In this document: piece by piece, positions 18,334 through 26,253 of the stretch | How positions within the stretch are numbered: position 1 is the stretch's first letter | Layout of the letters: every line of letters starts with the position of its first letter | NCBI GenBank assembly: GCA_033762815.1 | Contig: JANRLF010000005.1 | Span: 1-64,000, forward strand | DNA length: 64,000 nt | Direction: 5' to 3' | From: JANRLF01 sp033762815 | Lineage (GTDB): Bacteria; Bacteroidota; Bacteroidia; Chitinophagales; CAIOSU01 | Notes under the pieces: model-generated | The model's database searches: none | Seen by the model: only the letters and a program-made list of their open reading frames with translations | What the model was told of the DNA's origin: nothing | Made by a program: the position numbers and the translations under genes

Positions 18334-19997
18334 CAAAGTTTTATAAATCGTTGAATGGTGTTAATGCCCTTTTGGTCTGCCTTAAGGAAATAAATGCCGC
18401 TATTTAACCTACTGATATCAATGGTTATTGACTTTTCTTCCTCAACAATAAGCTCCATCACTTGAGCACCCAACAAGTTGATAATATGAATACTGGTATT
18501 AGGAGCTACGCCTGTTACGGTCAATAGGTTGCCTGCTGGTTGTGGAAAGATTGCCAAGTTGTCCTTTTCAAGTTGCCCGATGCTGCTAATGGTATCCAGT
18601 GAGTCTTGAATAGTAAGCAGGGAGTCTGCAATTCTGGCATTGGGTATGCCATTGCCATCTAGTGTATCAGGATTCGGGTATTTGCTGCCGCTTTGCTTTA
18701 TAGCTTGAACAATATCCCAACCGCTCCTTGTAGGGTGTGCTTGCAACAAGCAAGCTGCTAATCCGCTAATAAGCGGTGTTGATAGGGAAGTGCCGTTTTG
18801 CCTTTGCGTACAAGCGCCTTCTTTAGAACATACCACCAACTTGCTCTGCGCAACAATATCTGGTTTTATACTGCCATCAAAAGTAGGCCCTTGGCCCGCA
18901 GATGCGGAGTGGGTGCCACTGCTGTCCACGCCACCAACACATAGCACAGAGTCGCCATCACAAGGGGCATTGATTTTTTTGTAGTTAGGATACTGCCCAT
19001 TGTTGCCTGACGCATTTACTACAATGATACCTCTACCAGCCGCTTTGTCGGCAGCTCTAGTAATAGCTGTTGATGAACCATCCATTACCTCATAGGTAAA
19101 GCCCTCCATTCCTGCCAAAAGTGAGCCTAGGCTTGGGTCATAAAAATACCCTAATGATGATTGTATGATATCTGCACCTTGCGCATCAGCCCATTCAGCA
19201 GCCTGTATCCAATCGGTTTCATCATAGGGGGCAGAGTAGGGTTCGGCTATTACAAAAACAAAATCGGCATCAAAAGCCGTCCCTACAAAGGTGCCAGGTT
19301 CATAGGCAGCAATGGTGGACAATACCTCCGTGCCGTGTTCCGATAACGTATAAATATTGTTGGTGGAGTCCAACACATTGTACCTTGCTAGCACATGGTT
19401 GTTCTGTAACATATGGTCAAATACCCCACAGGAATCCAAACCTTTGAATCCGGCATCCAAAACGGCAATTTTCACCCCCGTCCCAGTAAAGCCCAAGTCA
19501 TGGAGGTACTCAATGCCAATCATGGTATTCTGCCTTGTTGCTAAGCCATAATCAATAGTCGAACTGCTTTTACTACTCTTGTTTTCATTGGCAATTATTT
19601 GCTGTCCGCTGATATCTTTTGCTAATGGCACGCCAAATTTTACGCTCTCCACCCGCTGCACGAAAGGCAGTGATTGAATGGTACTTAATTGCTGTGCATC
19701 GCTTATCTCAACAGCCACGGCATTTAGCCAGCGGCTTTCGGCTGCGGGTTGAAAACCCAAATCAATCAATTGCTGTTTGTATAGTTGGCTTACAGGTAGG
19801 TCCTCTTGGGTTATAGGGATATTCTTCTTCAGCCTTGCTTCCAACATTGCGGCTGGCAATAGGGCGGCGTAATTTTTAGCGTTGGCAGCGCTCTGCCCTT
19901 TGTCAGCAAAATATATCCAATACTTGGTTGCGCTGCTCTGCGCAGACAAACTTAAAAAGCCGCCCATGAATATTAAGAGTACCCAAATTTTTTGCAT
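18333..19997 (-). CDS. Secreted subtilisin-like serine protease (S8) with T9SS sorting domain
   Basis: 554 residues from the ATG at 19997, giving the signal peptide MQKIWVLLIFMGGFLSLSAQ. An upstream start at 20069 would lie before the likely promoter. An N-terminal prodomain (about 25-150) is followed by the S8 catalytic domain: Asp in KIAVLDAGFKG, His in LSEHGTEVLSTI, oxyanion Asn in VVNASGNNGQYP and Ser in NGTSLSTPLISG. The C-terminal about 75 residues form a T9SS type A sorting domain (NLAIFPQPAGNLLTV to GIYFLKADQKGINTIQRFIKL). Bacteroidota homologues are surface or secreted proteases. It is the first gene of an overlapping operon with the 56-residue protein and the phosphatase/TPR/sulfotransferase gene, which is an unusual partnership. 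Confidence 0.9.
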   Translation of the reverse strand: MQKIWVLLIFMGGFLSLSAQSSATKYWIYFADKGQSAANAKNYAALLPAAMLEARLKKNIPITQEDLPVSQLYKQQLIDLGFQPAAESRWLNAVAVEISDAQQLSTIQSLPFVQRVESVKFGVPLAKDISGQQIIANENKSSKSSSTIDYGLATRQNTMIGIEYLHDLGFTGTGVKIAVLDAGFKGLDSCGVFDHMLQNNHVLARYNVLDSTNNIYTLSEHGTEVLSTIAAYEPGTFVGTAFDADFVFVIAEPYSAPYDETDWIQAAEWADAQGADIIQSSLGYFYDPSLGSLLAGMEGFTYEVMDGSSTAITRAADKAAGRGIIVVNASGNNGQYPNYKKINAPCDGDSVLCVGGVDSSGTHSASAGQGPTFDGSIKPDIVAQSKLVVCSKEGACTQRQNGTSLSTPLISGLAACLLQAHPTRSGWDIVQAIKQSGSKYPNPDTLDGNGIPNARIADSLLTIQDSLDTISSIGQLEKDNLAIFPQPAGNLLTVTGVAPNTSIHIINLLGAQVMELIVEEEKSITIDISRLNSGIYFLKADQKGINTIQRFIKL

Positions 19998-20039
19998 AAA
20001 ACAGGTTAAGCGATTGTGAAGCTTGGTTTTCGCCAATGT

Positions 20040-20070
20040 TAAAAATAGTGAGCATTTATGGAAGGCCAAA
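20040..20070 (-). promoter_or_regulatory. Bacteroidota-type promoter of the subtilase operon
   Basis: On the minus strand TTTG (20070-20067) is followed after exactly 19 bases by TATTTTTA (20047-20040), close to the Bacteroidota consensus TTTG-N19-TANNTTTG with one mismatch in the -7 box. Transcription would begin about 35 bases before the ATG at 19997. Confidence 0.5.
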
Positions 20071-20175
20071 GCAGAAAAAAAATACCATCTTATATTCCGA
20101 AATGCAATTTTTCCATTTTTTCTTGCAGAAGTTCGAAAATAGCTTGTTATTTAGCGGTTACCGTATTATAAACCG

Positions 20176-21720
20176 ATGAGCAATAAGTCACAACTGTATG
20201 AGCTGATTAAGTCATTGAACCGATCAGAGAAGGGGTATTTCAAAAAAGTATACTCCCAAAACGTATTGGGCAAAAAAAACCAATACATCGAACTGTTCGA
20301 TGCCATTGATGCCCAAGAGGTATATGATGGCGATGCCTTGATGAAGCAATTCAATGACAAGAAGATTTTCGAGCAATTATCGGTTGCCAAAAATTACCTG
20401 TACAAGATTATTTTAAAAAGCCTGCGCTCTTACTACTCTCAGTCGTCAATTGATATCGAACTGAACGAAGTACTTGTAAACATTGAAATACTTTACAACA
20501 AGCGATTAATAGAAGCTTGTAAAAAGGAAATACAAAAGGCGGAAGAGCTCATCGAAAAGTATGAGATTCCCCAAAAGTTTTCGGAAATAGCCCGTTGGCA
20601 GAAATTACTGATGAACCAACGCTCTAATTCTACTGACTTAGGCCCCAGCCGCCGCGAGTTGTACGAAAAAGAAAAAATGTACACCGAAATGCTCGACAAC
20701 TTGACCGAGTATTCCTACCTTTCTTTCCAGCTATACAGCACTTACACCAAAATGGGCATGGCTCGGCATACGGATATGCTACAGCTATCTGATCAAATAG
20801 TAAGCCACCCCTTGCTGCAAGATGATTCATTGGCAAAAAGTACCCGAGCCAAAAGTTTCTTTTATAACATAAGGGCGAAGTATTCGGAAATAAGGAACGA
20901 TTTCGAGAGTACCCACAAGTACAACAAGTTGTTCGTAGAATTGCTGGAAAACAAACCTGGCTACACCAAGTACAATTTATTAGGTTATGTACCCGGCTTG
21001 TACAACTTGATTTTGTCCAGCGTAAGGCTTAGGCAGCGAGACGATGTGCTCTATGCCCTGGAAAAACTGAAAGCAGTTCCTAAAAATTTCGAGGTACCAA
21101 AAGAGTATGAGCTTACTATCAAACTAATGGCCTTGAACGGGGAATTGTTTTTCCACCTAAACTTTGGCCAATTTGAGGAAGCGGTACAAGCCGCCAAGGA
21201 AGCAATCGGCGTACTCAATGAAGATACAGGCAAGCAAGTACCTCAGTTGTATATTGAAATTTACTATTTCATTGCCTATGCCTATTTCGGCAATGGGATG
21301 AATGACAAAGCATTGGTTTGGCTCAACCGCATTATCAACAATGGCAGCTACTTCCCCAGGGAAGATATGCTGTGCTATGCCCGTATATTGAATTTGCTTT
21401 GCCATTATGAACTTGGTAATGAGCGTTTTGTAGAGTACAACTTGAAATCAACTTACCGCTTCCTCTCCAAAATGAAGAAGGTGTACAAATTCGAAACGGT
21501 AATACTTTCGTTTATAAAACTACAGTTGAAGACCTCCAGTAGGGTATTGGTTAAAGAACGCCTGTTAACATTGCGCAAAGAATTGATCGCTATATCGCAA
21601 GACCCATTTGAACATAATGCTTTTGAACATTTTGATTTTGTGGCTTGGATAGACAGCAAAATAGAAGGCCGTAGCTTTATGTCTATTGTAAAGGAGCATA
21701 ACAAAACAGATGCTTCCTAG
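20176..21720 (+). CDS. Conserved helical cytosolic protein, function unknown
   Basis: 514 residues, no signal peptide or membrane segment. The N-terminus (SQLYELIKSLNRSEKGYFKK) is charged and helical; the rest is almost all alpha-helix with TPR-like pairs (for example FIAYAYFGNGMNDKALVWLN and NLLCHYELGNERFVEYNLKS). It looks like a widespread Bacteroidota hypothetical family with no assigned role, probably a protein-interaction scaffold. Stands alone between the divergent subtilase operon and a convergent small gene that overlaps its stop by 4 bases. Confidence 0.75.
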   Translation: MSNKSQLYELIKSLNRSEKGYFKKVYSQNVLGKKNQYIELFDAIDAQEVYDGDALMKQFNDKKIFEQLSVAKNYLYKIILKSLRSYYSQSSIDIELNEVLVNIEILYNKRLIEACKKEIQKAEELIEKYEIPQKFSEIARWQKLLMNQRSNSTDLGPSRRELYEKEKMYTEMLDNLTEYSYLSFQLYSTYTKMGMARHTDMLQLSDQIVSHPLLQDDSLAKSTRAKSFFYNIRAKYSEIRNDFESTHKYNKLFVELLENKPGYTKYNLLGYVPGLYNLILSSVRLRQRDDVLYALEKLKAVPKNFEVPKEYELTIKLMALNGELFFHLNFGQFEEAVQAAKEAIGVLNEDTGKQVPQLYIEIYYFIAYAYFGNGMNDKALVWLNRIINNGSYFPREDMLCYARILNLLCHYELGNERFVEYNLKSTYRFLSKMKKVYKFETVILSFIKLQLKTSSRVLVKERLLTLRKELIAISQDPFEHNAFEHFDFVAWIDSKIEGRSFMSIVKEHNKTDAS

Positions 21721-22031
21721 GTCTGCCTATCGTCCTGTAGCTTTAAGATAAAGGCAGTTTTGTCAGGGTCGGCATAGGTGCCAAAAGCATCAATTAACAT
21801 CCCCTTCTCGCCAGAGCTGGCTTCAATAGCATATACTACTGAACTATCGTCTTCGCTACTGGGTCCTTCAAAGCGATGGAACTCTTTAATTTTGAGTTCC
21901 CCCGCACCAAAAGTTTTGGCTAAGGTATTACAAGTCAAGCAATTATCAGAATAGCTAAACTCATGGGTAAATCCCCTTGCTTTTAGGTCTTCTACAGCTT
22001 GCGAAAGCGTATCATATTGGTTGGAGCGCAT
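21717..22031 (-). CDS. Small conserved Bacteroidota protein (often misnamed PRPP synthetase)
   Basis: 104 residues: YDTLSQAVEDLKARGFTHEF, then CLTC, FHRFEGPSSEDDSSVVYAIE and GMLIDAFGTYADP. This pattern belongs to an approximately 100-residue family of Bacteroidota that databases often label phosphoribosylpyrophosphate synthetase, but it is far too short and lacks the PRPP loop, so I treat that name as an error. The true function is unknown. The CLTC pair could bind metal. Convergent with, and overlapping by 4 bases, the preceding gene. Confidence 0.75.
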   Translation of the reverse strand: MRSNQYDTLSQAVEDLKARGFTHEFSYSDNCLTCNTLAKTFGAGELKIKEFHRFEGPSSEDDSSVVYAIEASSGEKGMLIDAFGTYADPDKTAFILKLQDDRQT

Positions 22032-22126
22032 ATTTTGATCTTGGTTTGGGAAGTAAATTTAGCTATCCCTTTCTAAATTGTTCTGTACCGTGTTTTTCCC
22101 CGCGGTATTTTTTATTTTTACTGTCG

Positions 22127-22351
22127 ATGGATGAATTTATAGCCATGCTCTATGATGAGTTGGGTCCTTTGCCTACTGGGGCTTTGAGCCCTGAAACGCA
22201 ATTCAGGCAATTGGAGGCTTGGAGCTCCATGACGGCGCTTCTAATCATCGCCCGTATTGATGCCGATTACCAAGTAGCCATTACTGCTGCCGAACTAGCT
22301 TCGGCACATACGGTCAGCGATTTGTACCAACTGGTGAAAAAGCCTAACTAA
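22127..22351 (+). CDS. Acyl carrier protein
   Basis: 74 residues from the ATG at 22127 (a longer frame from 21977 would add non-ACP sequence). The fold is that of an ACP: acidic helix 1 (MDEFIAMLYDELGPLPTG), then QLEAWSSMTALLIIARID, in which the first or second Ser of WSSM should carry the phosphopantetheine; the usual DSL is replaced by SSM. It ends in a final helix, SDLYQLVKK. It overlaps the ketosynthase gene by one base (TAATG), so both are made together, probably for a special acyl chain on a surface compound or secondary product. Confidence 0.82.
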   Translation: MDEFIAMLYDELGPLPTGALSPETQFRQLEAWSSMTALLIIARIDADYQVAITAAELASAHTVSDLYQLVKKPN

Positions 22352-23409
22352 TGGCTTTGTTTTCCCTGAACAATGTAGCCATAAAAGGCATCGCGGCTAG
22401 CGTTCCCAATGAAGTGCAATCCAACAGCGACCTAGCCCTTATTCCAGAAAAAGACAGGGACCTGCTTATCCGCACTACGGGAATCAAATATCGACGGGTA
22501 GCCAAGTTTGGCACCTGCGCTTCTGACCTTTGCCTAGCGGCCGCCGAAAAATTGATGGCATCGCTGCAATGGGAAAAGGAAAGTATACAAGCCCTTGTTT
22601 TTGTAACCCAAACACCCGATTATATCACCCCGGCTAGTGCCATTGTACTACAACAGCGGCTGGGATTATCCAAGAGCTGCCTTGCTTTTGACATCAACTT
22701 GGGTTGTTCGGGCTATGTGTATGGCCTGGCTATGGCTGCGTCCATTATTGCTGCTATGCCCAACGGCAGAGCCCTGTTGTTGGTGGGCGATGTTTCATCG
22801 GCCTGCATATCGCATAGCGATAAAAGTGTGGTGCCCATATTTTCCGATGCAGGCTCAGCTACCGCTTTACAACATGATTCCTCTGCCACTGCCATGACCT
22901 TTAACTTGGAAAGCGACGGCAGCGGCTACGATGCCATTATCATCCCTGCCGGTGGCTACCGTGCCCCGGTTTCCGCAGAAGCCTTGCAATATATGGAATT
23001 GGAGCCAGGCATAGCGCGCAACCAAATGCACTTGGTACTAAACGGAATCGACGTGTTTAACTTTTCCGTACGTGAGGCTCCCCAAAACGTACAAGCTCTG
23101 CTCCAGCACTTAGGCCTGAAGACAAGTGACGTGGACAGCTTCGTGTTCCACCAGGCTAATAAGCTGATTAACGATACCATTGCACGTAAGCTGCAACTGG
23201 CTCCGCATCAGGCACCGCAAAGCCTACGGGAATTTGGTAACACTAGTTCTGCCACCATACCCATTACCATCGTTAGCCAACTGGCACAACAGCTTATCAA
23301 CGCCCCAGCCAAACTAGTATTTTGCGGTTTCGGCGTAGGCCTTTCTTGGGGCTCGGTTTACCTCGAAACAAAAGGAATGGAGATTTTGCCCTTAATAGAA
23401 GTAGCCTAG
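22351..23409 (+). CDS. 3-oxoacyl-ACP synthase III (FabH-like ketosynthase)
   Basis: 352 residues, typical of the KAS III family. Catalytic Cys in FDINLGCSGYVYGL, His in FVFHQANKLI and Asn in FGNTSSATIPI are all present, and the C-terminal glycine-rich loop is FCGFGVGLSWGS. FabH-type enzymes condense acyl-CoA with malonyl-ACP. The dedicated ACP directly before it and the absence of other fatty-acid genes suggest a side pathway (for example a surface glycolipid or sugar acylation) rather than housekeeping FabH. Which acyl group is used cannot be told from sequence. A repeat-bearing non-coding stretch follows. Confidence 0.87.
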   Translation: MALFSLNNVAIKGIAASVPNEVQSNSDLALIPEKDRDLLIRTTGIKYRRVAKFGTCASDLCLAAAEKLMASLQWEKESIQALVFVTQTPDYITPASAIVLQQRLGLSKSCLAFDINLGCSGYVYGLAMAASIIAAMPNGRALLLVGDVSSACISHSDKSVVPIFSDAGSATALQHDSSATAMTFNLESDGSGYDAIIIPAGGYRAPVSAEALQYMELEPGIARNQMHLVLNGIDVFNFSVREAPQNVQALLQHLGLKTSDVDSFVFHQANKLINDTIARKLQLAPHQAPQSLREFGNTSSATIPITIVSQLAQQLINAPAKLVFCGFGVGLSWGSVYLETKGMEILPLIEVA

Positions 23410-23451
23410 GCCATCTAATATTGAAAATGGCTATTTCGCAACCATTTCGAA

Positions 23452-23538
23452 GGTGTTTCGCAGGTACTTCACGGGTATCTCGCAGGTAGTTCAAAGGTGC
23501 TTCGCGGGGTGTTCGCTACCATCTCACAGGTAGTTCAA
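23452..23538. repeat. Degenerate 11-bp tandem repeat array
   Basis: Consecutive 11-base units beginning GGT: GGTGTTTCGCA (23452), GGTACTTCACG (23463), GGTATCTCGCA (23474), GGTAGTTCAAA (23485), GGTGCTTCGCG (23496), then two altered units and GGTAGTTCAA (23529). The preceding 20 bases (TATTTCGCAACCATTTCGAA) look like further decayed copies. The period is not a multiple of 3 and is near one DNA helical turn. The rest of the 347-base gap 23410-23756 is AT-rich and shows no gene. Confidence 0.75.
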
Positions 23539-23756
23539 TTCTGATTAGTTGATTGGTTGTCAATTGTTTATTCAAAAAATGCATGTTTTTTCGTTTTTTT
23601 AACCGTTTCTAAGTACTCCTAGGGCATATCATTTTTTTCGCTCTTATTGAAAAGAACCCAAACACTTTACTTTACCCCAATTCAACTTTCGGGACATCCT
23701 AGCATAATGGTAGACACTTAGTGTCGATTTTCCAAACTAAGAAACGGGTAAATGGC

Positions 23757-25064
23757 TTAACCCTTAGCTATTGCTTCATTACCAGTGCCTTTTACTTTTT
23801 TGTTCAAAAAGTACCCTAGGGCTACAAGCATGAAAATACCGCCCACAATGGATAAGGCGTAGTTGCCAGCCACAAAGAAATCGAGCCAACTAATATCTTT
23901 TTGCCCATAGTTTTTGTAGAGCAATACGGTAACACTGCCCAAATAGCCGAAGGAATCGGCCAAATAGATTAAAAAGGCTGCGGTGCTAACGTACTTATAA
24001 GTGGCAATCAGCCGTTCGAACAGCAGACAATTGAAAGGAATGTACGCCGCATAAGTGGCAAAGCCAGTCGCCATAATCCACTCCTTGGGACCTATCATGC
24101 CCGCTTGGAACAAATAAGTGCTGATGCCCGCTAATGCAATGCCGAGGAAAATAATTATGTGGTTCACCAGCAAGGCAAAACGGTTGTTTTTGATGAACAT
24201 CAGTAGTGCTAAAGTGCCTAATACGCCCAAAGTAACGGGCACTTCGGTCTCTGTAAATATTTTTGGGTCGGTAAAACCTAGTGCGCCGGTGATTTCTTTC
24301 ATGAAGTTATCCCGAAAGTCGCGAAAGGCAGTTAACAACACATAGGCGGCAATCAATGCTACCAATCCAAGGGCAAACTCTTTGAAGAATGCCGAACGCT
24401 GTGCTCCTGTCATGGGCTCGCGCTTGGTACGCAGCCGTTCATCCTCCGCAGATGGTTCGGGCATTTGGTTTAGCAACCAAACAAATATGGCCAATGGCAC
24501 AAAAAATATCATGCCCGTTACAAAAGGCATCCATACTTCCGCTACCCCGTAGCTTTCCATCAGTGTACCGCCTACTGTTTTTACAAAGCCTGAGGCAAAA
24601 ATAAAACTGGCGCAAAGCACCACGCCCATCACTTCGGTACTCTTTCTGCCCTCCAGATAACTAAATACCAAACCCCAAATCATCCCTAAAGGAATACCAT
24701 TAATGAACATGAACAACAACTTTAGCCCCGGGGGTACCACCGCAAACCCAAGCAAGGCTATTTCAGCAATACCAATCAATACCAAAATTGCCAAAGCACG
24801 TTTGGCCTTGCCCATTTCAGATACCACTTTGATGCCGGCAAACTTAGATAAGGTATAACCAAATACTTGTGAAATGACCAAGGCGGATTTAAAGCTCAGC
24901 CCCAACATTTCAGGCATACCCTCAAAACTGGCAGCCGTAAAAGGCTTTCGAAATGCATACATGCAGGAGTAAGTGAGAAACGCCACAAAACCACCAAAAA
25001 CTGCCAGCAACACTTCATTTTGTGATAGCCATCGGGTCAGTGCATTCGTTTGTTTGGTACTCAT
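23757..25064 (-). CDS. Multi-spanning membrane transporter, MFS-like (DUF5690-type)
   Basis: 435 residues from the ATG at 25064, which overlaps the stop of the phosphatase gene by four bases (ATGA). About 12 hydrophobic segments, for example LLAVFGGFVAFLTYSCMYAF, LLFMFINGIPLGMIWGLVFS and FFVAGNYALSIVGGIFMLVA. The FRKPF motif after helix 1 recalls organophosphate:phosphate antiporters of the MFS, and the whole resembles the Bacteroidota DUF5690 family (recalled, not searched). Coupling to a PHP phosphatase suggests uptake or export of a phosphorylated compound; this is inference. Confidence 0.72.
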   Translation of the reverse strand: MSTKQTNALTRWLSQNEVLLAVFGGFVAFLTYSCMYAFRKPFTAASFEGMPEMLGLSFKSALVISQVFGYTLSKFAGIKVVSEMGKAKRALAILVLIGIAEIALLGFAVVPPGLKLLFMFINGIPLGMIWGLVFSYLEGRKSTEVMGVVLCASFIFASGFVKTVGGTLMESYGVAEVWMPFVTGMIFFVPLAIFVWLLNQMPEPSAEDERLRTKREPMTGAQRSAFFKEFALGLVALIAAYVLLTAFRDFRDNFMKEITGALGFTDPKIFTETEVPVTLGVLGTLALLMFIKNNRFALLVNHIIIFLGIALAGISTYLFQAGMIGPKEWIMATGFATYAAYIPFNCLLFERLIATYKYVSTAAFLIYLADSFGYLGSVTVLLYKNYGQKDISWLDFFVAGNYALSIVGGIFMLVALGYFLNKKVKGTGNEAIAKG

Positions 25065-25924
25065 ATAATAATTCCTTGTTGATTGAAAGGTCGGTCTTGC
25101 CATTGCCCATTGAGCAATACACGTAAGGTTTTATATCCAGCAGCACTGACAATAGTGGCTGCCTTTTCAAACTCACCCAATATTTCCCGGGGGTGGTGCG
25201 CATCCGAATTGATTACTACCGGTATGCCCATCTCATAAGCAGCGTTGATTATCCAAGGGGAGGGGTAGGGCTCAAGGGTATATTTTTTATAAATGCCTCT
25301 GGTATTCACTTCCATAATGGCATTGGTGTTTGCCAGCACTTCCAGCGTTGCCATTACTTCATTGCGGTACCAATCTTCCTGTTCATCAAAGAAAGGCTTT
25401 ACCGTATTGTGCATTTTTATCTTATCAATATGGCCAACGATGGTTGGGCAAGCGGTAGCCAGCATTTCACGGGAAATATCGAAATATCGCTTTACGGCTG
25501 CTTGTATATTATTGCCAAAAATATCGCTTAGGCCTTTTTCAAATAGGGTAGTGGCCCCATCTATTTCCCAAGGCCGCCCATCAGGGAAAGCATCCACAAA
25601 ATGTACTGAACCAACGGTGTAATCCAGCCCCAAGTTGCTGATAAAGTAATCGTACACCCCCGTCATATTGGGCACATAATCCACTTCCATGCTCAGGTAA
25701 ATGTCCAATTGCCCTACATACTTTTCTTTTAGGGCATTTACATCTTGTAGGTATTGTGCTACATCGTGGTCTTTAATGGACCATGCATTTTCAAAAGGTA
25801 CTGGGCTATGTGTGGAGAAACCATAGGCTAACATCCCCAATTGTTGGGCGGTTTCAGCGTATACCGCCGCCTCGTCGGTACCGTCGCAGTATTTGGTGTG
25901 GCTGTGGTAATTGACCCAAGGCAT
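25061..25924 (-). CDS. PHP-domain phosphatase, histidinol-phosphatase (HisJ/HisK) family
   Basis: 287 residues. PHP metal motifs are clear: NYHSHTKYCDG near the start, YGFSTHSPV, YLSMEVDYVP, TVGSVHF, IVGHIDKIK and INSDAHHP. The family includes histidinol-phosphate phosphatase, the eighth step of histidine biosynthesis, but no other his gene is nearby, so the true substrate may be another phosphate ester. It is the first gene of a two-gene unit with the transporter at 23757-25064, sharing a 4-base overlap. Confidence 0.82.
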   Translation of the reverse strand: MPWVNYHSHTKYCDGTDEAAVYAETAQQLGMLAYGFSTHSPVPFENAWSIKDHDVAQYLQDVNALKEKYVGQLDIYLSMEVDYVPNMTGVYDYFISNLGLDYTVGSVHFVDAFPDGRPWEIDGATTLFEKGLSDIFGNNIQAAVKRYFDISREMLATACPTIVGHIDKIKMHNTVKPFFDEQEDWYRNEVMATLEVLANTNAIMEVNTRGIYKKYTLEPYPSPWIINAAYEMGIPVVINSDAHHPREILGEFEKAATIVSAAGYKTLRVLLNGQWQDRPFNQQGIII

Positions 25925-26253
25925 GCTTGCGCTAAGATAAAATAAATTGCCATGTTTGAGAGATGCAATTATTCGAGAAAGGTGGGTCCCCGACTCGAAA
26001 ACCCCATGCTGCTTTTGACTAATTACTTTTTTGAATTCCTGAATATCTTTAAAATCCCCTACAGGTTGCTCTAAAGTTGCTTCAACTCTTGCTCAGCAGC
26101 TTTTCTACCAATGCCAAAGGCCAATTCATGGGTCGTTAATTTTTGGTTTTTATCCTTGGGCATCTGATAGTTTTTTAGAAAATAACAAACTCTCGATTTT
26201 GGAAAAAAGTTACGAATGATGAATTCCATCTACCCATTATCTAATTTTACAGC
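25925..26253. other. Intergenic stretch with a 30-codon open frame, no clear gene
   Basis: 329 bases between divergent genes. On the minus strand 26163-26071 can encode 30 residues (MPKDKNQKLTTHELAFGIGR..) of protein-like composition. A different minus frame stays open from about 26090 down to the phosphatase start (GDFKDIQEFKKVIS..). Together they could be the remains of a small gene broken by a frameshift, but the evidence is thin. No terminator or tRNA seen. Confidence 0.3.

Noticed and set aside
18333..20069. Subtilase start at 20069
   Set aside because: That start lies before the predicted promoter and puts the signal peptide 24 residues inside the protein.
21717..22031. Phosphoribosylpyrophosphate synthetase
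   Set aside because: The common database label does not fit: 104 residues and no PRPP-binding loop.
26071..26163. 30-residue gene on the minus strand
   Set aside because: The composition looks protein-like but it is very short, has no promoter, and the neighbouring frame suggests it could be a decayed fragment. Kept only as an intergenic note.
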